Positions 45,065-54,003 of a stretch of 64,000 bases of DNA are shown here, piece after piece. Below the pieces are notes generated by a model. The model was given only the letters and a program-made list of their open reading frames with translations, had not been told where the DNA came from and made no database searches. The position numbers and the translations under genes were made by a program. The DNA lies in contig CP002098.1 in NCBI GenBank assembly GCA_000145985.1, positions 248,001 through 312,000 on the forward strand, in the 5' to 3' direction. Position 1 is the first letter of the stretch. Every line of letters begins with the position of its first letter. Source of the DNA: Ignisphaera aggregans DSM 17230. Lineage in GTDB: Archaea; Thermoproteota; Thermoprotei_A; Sulfolobales; Ignisphaeraceae.

Positions 45065-45757
45065 CTATACCACCAACTCTTCACCAGGTTTAAGCACAAC
45101 TATAGTTGTTTCAGGTACTCTGTTTTTAGCCAGCTCAACAAATTTATCGACATCTACTCTTATGACATCAAATGTGTTATAGTGCATAGGTATTGCATAT
45201 CTGGGTCTGAGAAGCTCTAAAGCCTTTACAGCCTCCTTTATACCCATAGTGAAATGCCCTCCTATAGGTATCAGCACCACTGTAGGGTTGTAGAGCTCTT
45301 TTATAAGGCTCATCTCCGAGAATATACCTGTATCCCCAGCATGGTATATAGCTTTATCTTCTCCAAACACTATAACCCCACTTGGATCGGATATAGATGA
45401 GCTGTGTACAGCAGGCGTGAAAACAGCCTCAATACCACCAAGCTTCACAGGACCACCGATATTTGTAGCCACAACCCTGTTATGATCACTCACCTCCCTA
45501 GCGATATGCTCTGCAAGCTCATAGAGAGCAACAAGCTTTGCACCCCTATACCTCTTCAAAAGCTCTATAGAATCCCCAACATGATCGCCATGATCATGGG
45601 TAACAAATATAAAGTCTATATCTGGATAATCCTTTGCAAAACTATCAATACTTCTATATGGTGATAATGGATTTGTTATCCATGGATCTATAGCTATAGT
45701 ATATCCAGAGAGTTTTATAATGAATGTTGCATGTCCCAACCATCTTATTCTAGCCAT
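45065..45757 (-). CDS. UPF0173 metal-dependent hydrolase
   Basis: A 230-residue metallo-beta-lactamase-fold protein. WLGHATFII near the N terminus, THDHGDHVGD near 53-62, AVHS near 117, HAGDTGIF near 139 and MHYNTF near 191 give the full set of metal ligands. This is the YtkL-like UPF0173 family; the substrate is unknown. It is divergent from the methionine aminopeptidase gene, about 120 bases away. Confidence 0.93.
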   Translation of the reverse strand: MARIRWLGHATFIIKLSGYTIAIDPWITNPLSPYRSIDSFAKDYPDIDFIFVTHDHGDHVGDSIELLKRYRGAKLVALYELAEHIAREVSDHNRVVATNIGGPVKLGGIEAVFTPAVHSSSISDPSGVIVFGEDKAIYHAGDTGIFSEMSLIKELYNPTVVLIPIGGHFTMGIKEAVKALELLRPRYAIPMHYNTFDVIRVDVDKFVELAKNRVPETTIVVLKPGEELVV

Positions 45758-45879
45758 GGGTTACACCTAGAAATTTGCATGCTATAAAATGTTATTTAAA
45801 TGTTCTTGAATTTATTTTTCTAGACTCTGCAGATAAAGTCTATATATAGCTCTATTAAGTAGTATTTCTTAGTGATTCT

Positions 45880-46797
45880 ATGGATGGTTATGAGCTTGAG
45901 AGTTATATCAGAGCTGGAAGGATTGCATGTATTGTTAGGAAGGAGGCTGAGAGAATTGTTAGAGAAGGAGCTAGGCTTATTGATATCGCTAACCATTTGG
46001 AGAAGAAGATTGTAGAGCTTGGCGGCTATCCAGCTTTTCCAGTCAATATATCTGTAAATGAGATTGCAGCACACTATACACCTCTACCAAACGATTCTAG
46101 TGTTATACCAAGTAACAGTGTTGTTAAAATTGATATAGGTGTTCATGTAGATGGATATATAGCTGATACAGCTATAACAATATCTCTAAATGATAGATAT
46201 ATCCATCTTGTTGAAGCTGTGAAAGAGGCTTTAGAGAAGGCGTTAAAGATTGTTGGAAGAGGTGTAAGGTTTAGCGAGGTTGGCGGGGTTATAGAGTCTA
46301 TTATTAAGAGCTATGGCTATAAACCAATAGTTAATCTAAGTGGTCATAGCTTAGATAGATATGTGGTTCATGCCGGGAGCTATATCCCTAATTTTAGGGA
46401 TAGACTAAATAGGGAGAGTTTTAAGATTGGTAGAGCATATGCTATAGAGCCATTTGCAACAGATGGTATTGGATATGTAGAGAACACAGATATTGTAACT
46501 ATATATGCATTGAAGTATAATCCTAAGAGAGTAAATAAGCTTTCTAGCGATGTACAGAAGTTCTATAATGCTGTTTATAGTGATAGAAGGACACTTCCAT
46601 TTACAATTAGATGGTATATAGATCTAGTTGGTGAAGAGGCAAAGGCTCTAAGCTATCTAAATACTCTACAGAGGGAAGGGCTTTTAATTGAGTATCCAGT
46701 CTTAGTTGAAAGAGGGAGAGGGATTGTGGCACAGTATGAACATACTATTGTTATTGATGATAGGGGAGAGGTTCTTATTACTACCGATAATTGTTAG
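45880..46797 (+). CDS. map: Methionine aminopeptidase, type II
   Basis: A 305-residue enzyme that removes initiator Met from new proteins. The metal site can be traced: KIDIGVHVDGYIADTAITI with the two Asp ligands, NLSGHSLDRYVVHAG with His, AIEPFATDG with Glu, and QYEHTIVI near the C terminus with the last Glu. The insertion of about 60 residues between the last two motifs marks type II, as in other archaea. The ATG 45880 start is adopted. Confidence 0.96.
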   Translation: MDGYELESYIRAGRIACIVRKEAERIVREGARLIDIANHLEKKIVELGGYPAFPVNISVNEIAAHYTPLPNDSSVIPSNSVVKIDIGVHVDGYIADTAITISLNDRYIHLVEAVKEALEKALKIVGRGVRFSEVGGVIESIIKSYGYKPIVNLSGHSLDRYVVHAGSYIPNFRDRLNRESFKIGRAYAIEPFATDGIGYVENTDIVTIYALKYNPKRVNKLSSDVQKFYNAVYSDRRTLPFTIRWYIDLVGEEAKALSYLNTLQREGLLIEYPVLVERGRGIVAQYEHTIVIDDRGEVLITTDNC

Positions 46798-46849
46798 AGA
46801 TACAAATACCTTAATAACCCTTACAGAATACTAGTTATTAAAGCATTTT

Positions 46850-47977
46850 ATGAGGTGTATCATTACGTACATATATCAACAGGTTGGAGGTGGATCGGAT
46901 CTCAATACTATACTATCTATACTACTCTACATGGTATTCTTCCTATATTTCTTCACAGATCTTCCCCAGAAGACTCAGTTTATGAGGTATGAGAGAGGTG
47001 TTGCATCTAGATTAGCAGTTGTTGAAAGTCTTGTGAGAGAGAGTATTAATAAGGTTAGAAGCTATCTTTCAAAGCTTGGTATTAAGAATATAGATAAAAT
47101 GATTGATACAAGTCTAGAGAACTATTTTGTTATAGAACCTGTATCTATAGAGCCTATAGATATTATTAAGAGATTGGATCATATGATTACAAATAATGAG
47201 AATAAGTTTAAGAAGGATATAGAGAGTCTATCACCTGGTCTAAATAGACATGTACTTAATAATATAGCTGTATCACTAGCCATAGCATCAGCTCTATATA
47301 CTATATACAAAATTCTTAGGCATTACTATCTTCTTGGTAAAAAATATGAGAATTGGGTATTATTAATGCAACTATATCTATTGATGCCACAGCTAGTTAA
47401 AGAGTTGATACCATATGTAAAGGCTATTGATGGAGTTTCTAGAGGAATTCCTATAGGTGATTCTGCAGGTCCTCTAGTTGCATATAAGATATCTTTGCTT
47501 AGCCCTAGAATTGATATTGATGAAGATACTGTTTATAGTGTTGTTGATATTGATGGTAGAAAGGTATATGTAGTAAAAGCTAAAGGCCCTGGTTCAACTG
47601 TTGGAAAACCTGGAAAAGCTGTTGCAAAAATTGCAGAAATGCTAAACTATAAAGTCTCAAGGATTATCACAGTTGATGCAGCGCTTAAACTTGAGGGTGA
47701 ACAGACGGGAACAGTTGCAGAGGGTTCTGGAGCTGCAATAGGTGATCCAGGTCCTGAGAAAATTGAGATAGAGAGAATAGCTGTTAAATGTAATGCACCT
47801 CTAGATGCAGTAATAATAAAGATGGGTGCTGATGAAGCTATAAAGCCTATGTCTAAAGAGATAGCTGATGGTGTAGAAAAAGCATATCAAAAGGTTTTAG
47901 AAATTATAAGAACAAGAACAAATCCCGGTGATACTATTATAGTTGCAGGTATAGGTAATAGTGTAGGTGTATACTAA
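46850..47977 (+). CDS. DUF1512 family membrane-associated protein
   Basis: A 375-residue protein of the archaeal DUF1512 family. A membrane helix lies at about residues 19-36 and a second hydrophobic stretch at 136-158. The C-terminal soluble part has KAKGPGSTVGKPGKAVAKI, VDAALKLEGEQTGTVAEG and AIGDPGPEKIEIERIA, strong family motifs. Function is unknown; the mixture of membrane anchor and Gly-rich loops suggests nucleotide or phosphate binding. The next gene overlaps its stop by one base. Confidence 0.87.
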   Translation: MRCIITYIYQQVGGGSDLNTILSILLYMVFFLYFFTDLPQKTQFMRYERGVASRLAVVESLVRESINKVRSYLSKLGIKNIDKMIDTSLENYFVIEPVSIEPIDIIKRLDHMITNNENKFKKDIESLSPGLNRHVLNNIAVSLAIASALYTIYKILRHYYLLGKKYENWVLLMQLYLLMPQLVKELIPYVKAIDGVSRGIPIGDSAGPLVAYKISLLSPRIDIDEDTVYSVVDIDGRKVYVVKAKGPGSTVGKPGKAVAKIAEMLNYKVSRIITVDAALKLEGEQTGTVAEGSGAAIGDPGPEKIEIERIAVKCNAPLDAVIIKMGADEAIKPMSKEIADGVEKAYQKVLEIIRTRTNPGDTIIVAGIGNSVGVY

Positions 47978-48285
47978 TGATATCTATGCAGATAGGTGGA
48001 GATGTATTTACATGGCTATTAATTATAGTCTTAGTGATAATGATTATCTATATGGTTGTATCAGGAATAGGGTATATGAGAAAGAAGGATAGAGCTACAA
48101 TAGAGGATACTCCTCTAAAAGTTATAACAACAATTACATGTATAAATAAGGATTATACTATTGAAAGAGAGTTTAGAGAGGGAGACTTTATAGGAAAAAT
48201 AGAAGGACAGTGCCCAAAATGTGGATCTAGCATGGTTATAGATAAGATATATACAATACCTATAACAATTAGGAAAAGAGAGTAA
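47977..48285 (+). CDS. Membrane-anchored zinc-ribbon protein
   Basis: A 102-residue protein with an N-terminal membrane helix (about 12-32). A soluble part has one early cysteine (TTITC) and a CPKC pair near 80-83, which may form an incomplete zinc ribbon. It starts on the last base of the DUF1512 stop codon (TAATG), so the two are coupled and probably act together at the membrane. No family is recognised. Confidence 0.7.
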   Translation: MISMQIGGDVFTWLLIIVLVIMIIYMVVSGIGYMRKKDRATIEDTPLKVITTITCINKDYTIEREFREGDFIGKIEGQCPKCGSSMVIDKIYTIPITIRKRE

Positions 48286-48307
48286 TATTCTCTAAAGTGA
48301 TAAGCAA

Positions 48308-48318
48308 AGCTTATAAGC
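48308..48318 (+). promoter_or_regulatory. TATA box of the 5S rRNA gene
   Basis: GCTTATAAGC lies about 27 bases before the 5S rRNA 5' end, the spacing expected for an archaeal TATA box. It shows that 5S is transcribed by itself. Confidence 0.65.
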
Positions 48319-48340
48319 ATATCCAAACAATATTCTAGTT

Positions 48341-48468
48341 AGCCCGACCCGGCCATAGCGGCTGGGCAACACCCGGACTCGTCAGATCCCGGCAGTTAAG
48401 CCAGCCGCGTTAGGTGTGGCTGTGGCTTCCGAAAGGGGCCGTAGCCCACCTAAGCCGGGATCGGGCTT
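48341..48468 (+). rRNA. rrf: 5S ribosomal RNA
   Basis: A GC-rich block of about 128 bases in AT-rich surroundings. It contains the hallmark ACACCCGGACTCGTCAGATC and CCGGCAGTTAAGCC segments of archaeal 5S rRNA. The ends pair (AGCCCGACC with GGATCGGGCT) to form helix I. It stands alone, unlinked to 16S and 23S rRNA, as in most Crenarchaeota. The exact ends may be off by one or two bases. Confidence 0.96.
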
Positions 48469-48509
48469 TAACTATTCTTCATGGATTAGTTGTACTGTTG
48501 TGGGTATAT

Positions 48510-48896
48510 CTATTGAATTGGTTTTGCAATAAGACTTCTTACTTTTCCTGAAAATCTATCGTAGACAAGTTTCCACCAAAGAATAATATCTCTTCCTAGG
48601 ATTGCTTCACATTGACAATCATTTAGGGCTTCAGGTGGTACTATATGGAAAATGGTTTTTGTTTCAATTACTCCACCGTCTATTATTGCTTTATCCACTA
48701 TGCATACTGAATCTATGTCAATATTACCTATGTATGGGAAGTATGATTTGAATGGTTTCTCTAATTTCTCAATACAGTTAAGTTCAGATGCAATTTTACT
48801 AGAAAGTATACTAAATGTTGCTTCTGGTACTATTGCTGTTCTTGCATATGAAAATTTCTCATCTTTAAATATACCTAGTAAGGCGTAGACAATCAT
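48510..48896 (-). CDS. Retropepsin-like protein lacking the catalytic Asp motif
   Basis: A 128-residue protein whose layout recalls single-domain aspartic proteases of archaea. An N-terminal ARTAIVPEATFSILSSKIASEL lines up with the usual DTGA-x-xTxxxxxxAxxL segment, but DTGA reads VPEA. Later, CEAILGRDIILWWKLVYD matches the xxLGRDxL...D segment. The catalytic Asp is therefore missing and it should be inactive as a protease; perhaps it binds peptides. It sits alone, converging on the 5S rRNA gene. Assignment is by pattern only. Confidence 0.6.
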   Translation of the reverse strand: MIVYALLGIFKDEKFSYARTAIVPEATFSILSSKIASELNCIEKLEKPFKSYFPYIGNIDIDSVCIVDKAIIDGGVIETKTIFHIVPPEALNDCQCEAILGRDIILWWKLVYDRFSGKVRSLIAKPIQ

Positions 48897-49149
48897 ATTA
48901 ATTCCCTAATAAAGTATTGTATTCTGTATCTAAAAATCTTTTATATTGGATATCTATCTAAATCAGTATTATTTTATCATGGAAATACCTTATATAATGA
49001 TTTTAGCTTGTAATGAAATGTATAGCTTCATTTATCTATATATCTATAATCTTTATTTTGATTCTTTAGTGGAATGTTCTAGCTGTTTTATAAGTAAAGG
49101 TTTTAAGTAGTGGAGAAAGAGCATATTTATGTTAATAGGTGTATAGCTA

Positions 49150-49710
49150 ATGGATATCAGGGTTAAGCGTGTTGATGAAAAGTGTAGCCATGGTATATAT
49201 GTTTATGATCCTAAGCAGGATCTATGGATACTTGTTCAAAGAGATGGTGGATACTTTAAACCTAGTGGTAGGGGTATCTATGTAATATATTTTGATAATG
49301 CAAAGTGTTCTGCGTGTAGAAAATATGATGGTATATGGTTTCCATTTGTTGAGAAATACTCAAGAGATAGAAGTGATATTAACTTCGTTATAGTATTATG
49401 TGATTGGTTTGCAAGAGAATGTAGTTCTTCGGCAGCATCAGAAAGTTTCAAACATTTTGATGTACATGCATCACCTACAACAATAGTTCTATATAGTGAT
49501 GAAAAAGGTGAGATAAAGTATCAAGAGAAATATGAAGGTGTTTTATATGAGTTTGAGCTAAAGCTTATTCTAGAGAACTTTCTAGAGAGAGCTGAGAAGC
49601 ATATGAGGGGAGAAAAGGTTGCACCACCGATATCAAAGGAATCATCTAGTAAAGCTTTAGAAGATATAGTTATGCAGATATTGAAAGCATTGATCGGTCA
49701 AAAGGAGTAA
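49150..49710 (+). CDS. Thioredoxin-like protein
   Basis: A 186-residue protein with a thioredoxin fold. IYVIYFDNAKCSACRKYD places the redox pair CSAC at 53-56, and the cis-Pro is in HASPTTIVLY near residue 117. A second cysteine pair (LCDWFAREC) lies between. The C-terminal 50 residues form a charged helical tail absent from normal thioredoxins. It is probably a cytoplasmic disulfide/thiol exchange protein; partners are unknown. ATG 49150 is preceded by AGGTGT. Confidence 0.82.
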   Translation: MDIRVKRVDEKCSHGIYVYDPKQDLWILVQRDGGYFKPSGRGIYVIYFDNAKCSACRKYDGIWFPFVEKYSRDRSDINFVIVLCDWFARECSSSAASESFKHFDVHASPTTIVLYSDEKGEIKYQEKYEGVLYEFELKLILENFLERAEKHMRGEKVAPPISKESSSKALEDIVMQILKALIGQKE

Positions 49711-49740
49711 ATTGTTAATAGATTTTAAGGAGTGTTTATA

Positions 49741-50214
49741 TTAATCAAAGGCAAAACCCATATCTAAATCCTTTAGAGTTTTCAAAATAATTGCGGGACA
49801 CACTCTTTTTACTCCAGGTATCATTGATATATCATTATGTATCTTCGCTATTTCATTTTCATCTCTAGCCCATATAACTGCCATTAGTGTGTGATCACCT
49901 GTTGTTAGCCATAGCCCTTTAACATCATCTCTATTCTTTAGATATTCAAGAATATTGAAGAGTTTATCTGGTTCAATATCTATACCAGTAAATGATACTA
50001 TTTTAAATCCAAGTCTTCTTGGATCAACAACAATAGTGTACCTTTTTATAAGTCTAGATTCAAGCCTCTTAACTCTCTTCATAACAGCAACATCGCTAAT
50101 CCCAATAGCTCTAGCTATATCTGTATAGGTAGCTCTTGCATTTGAAGCCAATATTTCTAACAATTTAATATCCTTTTCATCCAACTCTATCGATTCACTC
50201 ATATCTATTAACAC
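49741..50214 (-). CDS. Lrp/AsnC-family transcriptional regulator
   Basis: A 157-residue protein with an N-terminal HTH (about 12-60: DEKDIKLLEILASNARATYT, then IARAIGISDVAVMKRVKRL) and a C-terminal RAM/ligand-binding domain (about 70-150). These regulators sense amino acids and form octamers on DNA. It overlaps the preceding gene by 20 bases, or starts at ATG 50202. The aromatic amino acid gene pheA is nearby on the other strand, with a palindrome over its TATA box that could be a target; that link is inference. Confidence 0.9.
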   Translation of the reverse strand: MLIDMSESIELDEKDIKLLEILASNARATYTDIARAIGISDVAVMKRVKRLESRLIKRYTIVVDPRRLGFKIVSFTGIDIEPDKLFNILEYLKNRDDVKGLWLTTGDHTLMAVIWARDENEIAKIHNDISMIPGVKRVCPAIILKTLKDLDMGFAFD

Positions 50215-50506
50215 CTTCAGTAATACGAAAACCTCTTATTCTAAAAATCCCTATTCTCCAATCTTCGTCTTCTCTAGGCTCTATTACCTCCTCTAAATCT
50301 GCCTCTATACCTAGATCCTCTAATATATATCTAAAATCTTCTATCCAATCATATACTCCACAAGTTCTACAGAAATGACCCTCAAATTTTATTTTTACCA
50401 AATCTTGTTCAACATCAATTAGAGAGCTATGGGCTTCTCTACCTCTATACCTATTATATATATCTATGCCTTTTCTAATAATATTAACAATATTCTCATT
50501 AGCCAA
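50195..50506 (-). CDS. Small CxxC protein with NifU-like pattern
   Basis: A 103-residue protein. After an N-terminal helix comes VEQDLVKIKFEGHFCRTCGV, a strand-then-CxxC layout that recalls the NifU C-terminal (Nfu) domain (VKVRLxGxCxxCP). The C-terminal part is acidic (EEVIEPREDEDW). The similarity is weak. The cysteine pair could bind an Fe-S cluster or zinc. It precedes and overlaps the Lrp regulator, so the two are co-transcribed. Function is unknown. Confidence 0.6.
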   Translation of the reverse strand: MANENIVNIIRKGIDIYNRYRGREAHSSLIDVEQDLVKIKFEGHFCRTCGVYDWIEDFRYILEDLGIEADLEEVIEPREDEDWRIGIFRIRGFRITEGVNRYE

Positions 50507-50662
50507 TATCTCTCCCCTATATACAGCTTTTAATAATTCTAATGTATGTCTACAGAGTTCTTAAGCATATCTATTAAGAAAATTGAACTAGGTTAAACTA
50601 TTAGGTGTTATATCTTTTGACATAGTGTAGTAATGGTGAATATCTATTATTTTACTAAGAAA

Positions 50663-50690
50663 TAGAGTTTTTATAGATATATAAACTCTA
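50663..50690. promoter_or_regulatory. Palindrome over the pheA TATA box
   Basis: TAGAGTTT at 50663-50670 and AAACTCTA at 50683-50690 are perfect inverted arms 12 bases apart. The spacer holds a TATA-like TATAGATATAT. It ends 30 bases before the pheA ATG, so a bound repressor would block TBP. This looks like an operator. Confidence 0.5.
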
Positions 50691-50720
50691 TATATGTCTT
50701 AAAGTGCTAAGGGTTTTTCT

Positions 50721-51797
50721 ATGGGTGTAGAGAGCAGAGATGTTGAAACTCTTATGAATAGTCTAGATGTTATTGATAGAGAGTTGATAGAGTTAATGAT
50801 TAAGAGAATTGAATTATTGAGAAGGTTAATAGATATTGCAGGAGTTAAACGGTTTAGTGAGATGCTAGGTAGTTTGCATCGCAATTTAATATTGTTGGGT
50901 AGGAATCAAGGTCTCGATGAAGACTATATCTCTATAATATCTAGTTATATCAATGGCTTAGCTGTAAAGATGTTGAAACCTCTTAGAGTTTCTTTTCTAG
51001 GTCCTAGAGCATCATTTAGTGAGGAAGCAGTAATGAAGATATTTGGTGATATGGGTGTAGAGCTATTGCCTCAGCCATCTATAAGAGAGGTTTTTAGATC
51101 TGTTGAGGAGGGGGATAGTGACTATGGTGTTGTACCAATAGAGAATTCTATAGAGGGTAGTGTTGGTGAGACTATAGATCATCTAGTATCTACGAAGCTT
51201 TTTATATGTGGTGAAACTGAGCTTAGGATAAAGCTTAATCTTATAGCTAGACCAGGTACTAGGTTAGAGGATATAAAAGTTGTTCTTAGTCATCCTCATG
51301 CATTAGCACAGTGTAGAAACTTTATAGAGACAAGGCTCAAAGGTGTTAAAATAGAGGCGAGATCTAGTACTTCTGAAGCTGTTAGAGAAGCTGTTGAATC
51401 CTATGGCGTAGCAGCTATAGGTTCTGAATATGCTGCGAAACTATATGGTGGTGAAATTCTTGTTAGTGGGATTGAGGATTATAGAGATAACTTCACAAGG
51501 TTTATAGTGATAGGTAGAAATATCCTAGATAGAGGTATTGGATTAAAAACATCATTAATATTTGCTACATCTAATATTCCTGGAGCACTCTATAGAGCTT
51601 TAGAACCATTTGCTATAAGAGGTATAAACCTAACGAAGATCGAGTCAAGACCTATAAAAGGTAGGCCTTGGGAGTATATGTTCTATGTAGAGTTTGAGGG
51701 AAGTATAAATGAGGAGAGATGTGCTAAAGCAGTAGATGAGCTAAAGAATAGAACAACATTCCTAAAGATATTGGGAACCTATAAAAGAATTCCTTAA
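50721..51797 (+). CDS. pheA: Chorismate mutase / prephenate dehydratase (P-protein)
   Basis: A 358-residue bifunctional enzyme of phenylalanine synthesis. The N-terminal chorismate mutase helix bundle covers about 1-85 (MNSLDVIDRELIELMIKRIE). Prephenate dehydratase covers about 92-270, starting SFLGPRASFSEEA, with IENSIEGSVGETID and the catalytic TRF in NFTRFIVIG. A C-terminal ACT domain (about 275-355, with KIESRP) gives phenylalanine feedback. It is not clustered with other aromatic genes. A palindrome covers its promoter. Confidence 0.95.
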   Translation: MGVESRDVETLMNSLDVIDRELIELMIKRIELLRRLIDIAGVKRFSEMLGSLHRNLILLGRNQGLDEDYISIISSYINGLAVKMLKPLRVSFLGPRASFSEEAVMKIFGDMGVELLPQPSIREVFRSVEEGDSDYGVVPIENSIEGSVGETIDHLVSTKLFICGETELRIKLNLIARPGTRLEDIKVVLSHPHALAQCRNFIETRLKGVKIEARSSTSEAVREAVESYGVAAIGSEYAAKLYGGEILVSGIEDYRDNFTRFIVIGRNILDRGIGLKTSLIFATSNIPGALYRALEPFAIRGINLTKIESRPIKGRPWEYMFYVEFEGSINEERCAKAVDELKNRTTFLKILGTYKRIP

Positions 51798-51843
51798 CAA
51801 TATATAAGCCTTGTCATAGATATATAGAAAATGGTTTTTATCT

Positions 51844-52347
51844 ATGAAGGATCTAGATATATTTGAAGCACTAGATCTAATACCATATCCATTAGCTATA
51901 GTAACAGCTGGAGATCCAAAGGCAGTGGGTAAGAGAGGGGGTATGACAGTTGCATGGCTAACAAGAGTCTCATGGAATCCACCACTAATAGGCGTAGCCA
52001 TAGCACCAACAAGATTTACATATGAATTGATTAGAGAATACAAAGCATTTGCAGTCCATATAGTCTCTAAAAAACTTGAGAACCTCGCCTATGGAGTCTT
52101 TGGATCTAGAAGTGGAAGGGATATAGATAAATTTAGTGCCTCGGGAATAGAGCCAATAGAGGGAAGAAAGATAAAAGCTCCAATAATACCATTATCACCT
52201 GTGATATTAGAATGTGAATATGTAGATGAATTTAGAACAGGAGACCACGTATTTATAGTTGGAAGAGTTGTTGATGCATATAAAGGAATAGATGAGAATC
52301 CATTAACATTCTATAGAGGAGCTAGTGCTGAGGTTAAATCAATATAA
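51844..52347 (+). CDS. Flavin reductase-like FMN-binding protein
   Basis: A 167-residue split-barrel flavin-binding protein of the flavin reductase-like family. PYPLAIVTAGD, GMTVAWLTRVSWNPPLIGVA and FAVHIVSKK are the FMN-binding strands and loops. The partners are unknown; such proteins pass electrons from NAD(P)H or act as FMN carriers in anaerobes. It stands 46 bases after pheA and may share its transcript, but a TATA-like stretch lies between (CAATATATAAGCC). Confidence 0.88.
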   Translation: MKDLDIFEALDLIPYPLAIVTAGDPKAVGKRGGMTVAWLTRVSWNPPLIGVAIAPTRFTYELIREYKAFAVHIVSKKLENLAYGVFGSRSGRDIDKFSASGIEPIEGRKIKAPIIPLSPVILECEYVDEFRTGDHVFIVGRVVDAYKGIDENPLTFYRGASAEVKSI

Positions 52348-52402
52348 TTCTCTCAATATCCAAGATAAAAAATATTTATATATATTTTTATTAGGTGATA
52401 AT

Positions 52403-53896
52403 ATGAGCAATCTTCTAAGTAATATAGATATGATTTATCCTCCAAGATATGGTCCGGAATGGGGAAGTGGGGGAATATTTGGATTAAAGTATTATAGAGG
52501 GACATTGTATTTCACACTAGCTTTTGAAGCTATAGCACATTTTGTTAGAGATGATGGTATAAGAATATATAGATATGAATATGTAGGACCTTTACCAACA
52601 TCTGGTGGAGATACATATAATGCTGTAGATACTGTAGATGATGAGATATTCTTTGGTGGATGGGTTCATGCACCAGCGATATATAGTGGGAGAAGAGATG
52701 GGCGTAGAGCAACTATATCATTTACCAATAAGTATAGCCATGTACATAAGTATAATATATCCGAGGATAGTATAACTCTACTCTGGAAGGAGGGGCTACA
52801 CCACGAAACTGACTGGGTTGGAGAAGTATCAGAAATAGTATATGACCCCATAAATGATAGACTACTTCTAGCTAGAGCAGATGGCATGAAAAATCTAGGG
52901 GTTTATCAAATCGATAGAAAAGGTGGTAACTATAAGCAACTATCTTCTATTCCAGCTATGAAAGGCTCATTATTCTATGACCATGTATGTTTCGATATGT
53001 TTCCGGATTGGATTAATGGAGTAAATGGTATTCAATGTATTGATTTGATTGAGAATAGAGTTAGGTATATAGAATTTGGTGATGTTTCAAAGATGAGTGT
53101 TGATGGTGGAGGAGTTGAATGGAGATTAACAGGAGCAAGTATTAGTGCTTATGGAAGATTCTTTCTATTTGTTAGAGGAGGTATATTTATAGGTAATCCT
53201 ATAGATGAGGGTATAGAGCCAATAAGATTTGTAAGACTGTTTGACTTCGGTTTATCAGGATATAATGCTAGAAGAACTATGGCTAAACCTTTTGGGGGAG
53301 GCATATTAATTCCATACAATGCATATACAGAAGCAATAATATATCCTACAAATGAAGTAGAAGAAAAGTTAAAACTTGCTACAAATACCATAGTTGGGCC
53401 AAGTATATTGCTCTATATATCACCTCCTATAGCAAAGATTATAGGGGTTTTTGGAGCAAGAATAACAGGGATTGAAGTCATTGATAATAAACTACTTCTA
53501 GCTGTGAATACTATGGCTAATACTGGAAGATATGATGCACTACCGATAGATGCTGGATTTAGAGGATTTTTAACCCTGAACCACGATGTTATCAACAGAG
53601 ATCCCCCATCTATAAGATTTAAGATACTTGGTGTACAGGTAGGAAATAGAGTTTTTGGAGGTATTCCACTTACCGGGTATAGAGAACCTATATTGAAGAT
53701 ATATGCAAAGAAAGGTAATAAGCTGTATATATATGAATACGACCTATCGTTGCCCCTCGATGAATCTAGGATTGATAGTTATAATATATCTGCAGGGAGG
53801 AATGTGATAGAATTGAACGGATATAGAAATAGTATTGTAGCATTTAAACTTCATGATGAGGATAGTTCATCTAGGATAATAATAGATTTGTTGTAA
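52403..53896 (+). CDS. DUF2139 family protein
   Basis: A 497-residue protein of the archaeal DUF2139 family. It looks like a beta-propeller: repeated strands with GG and hydrophobic pairs (GGIFGLKYYRGTLYFTLAF, FFGGWVHAPAIY, LLLARADGM). The family is unstudied; its presence in sugar-using Crenarchaeota suggests a glycan lyase or sugar-binding role, which is inference. ATG 52403 is chosen because GGTGAT lies 5 bases before it and a TATA-like TTTATATATATTTT is at about 52376. No signal peptide is seen. Confidence 0.85.
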   Translation: MSNLLSNIDMIYPPRYGPEWGSGGIFGLKYYRGTLYFTLAFEAIAHFVRDDGIRIYRYEYVGPLPTSGGDTYNAVDTVDDEIFFGGWVHAPAIYSGRRDGRRATISFTNKYSHVHKYNISEDSITLLWKEGLHHETDWVGEVSEIVYDPINDRLLLARADGMKNLGVYQIDRKGGNYKQLSSIPAMKGSLFYDHVCFDMFPDWINGVNGIQCIDLIENRVRYIEFGDVSKMSVDGGGVEWRLTGASISAYGRFFLFVRGGIFIGNPIDEGIEPIRFVRLFDFGLSGYNARRTMAKPFGGGILIPYNAYTEAIIYPTNEVEEKLKLATNTIVGPSILLYISPPIAKIIGVFGARITGIEVIDNKLLLAVNTMANTGRYDALPIDAGFRGFLTLNHDVINRDPPSIRFKILGVQVGNRVFGGIPLTGYREPILKIYAKKGNKLYIYEYDLSLPLDESRIDSYNISAGRNVIELNGYRNSIVAFKLHDEDSSSRIIIDLL

Positions 53897-54003
53897 GAAA
53901 GATGGTACTGTTGTAAAGGCATAAAGATGGTTTCTTCAATACTACTTCTCATTAAGATATAAAAAACGGGGTTATTAATAGTTCTTGGAGAGGTGTATTA
54001 TCT

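Noticed and set aside
48341-48468. GC-rich block as a horizontally acquired segment
   Set aside because: It is the 5S rRNA gene; stable RNAs of hyperthermophiles are GC-rich.
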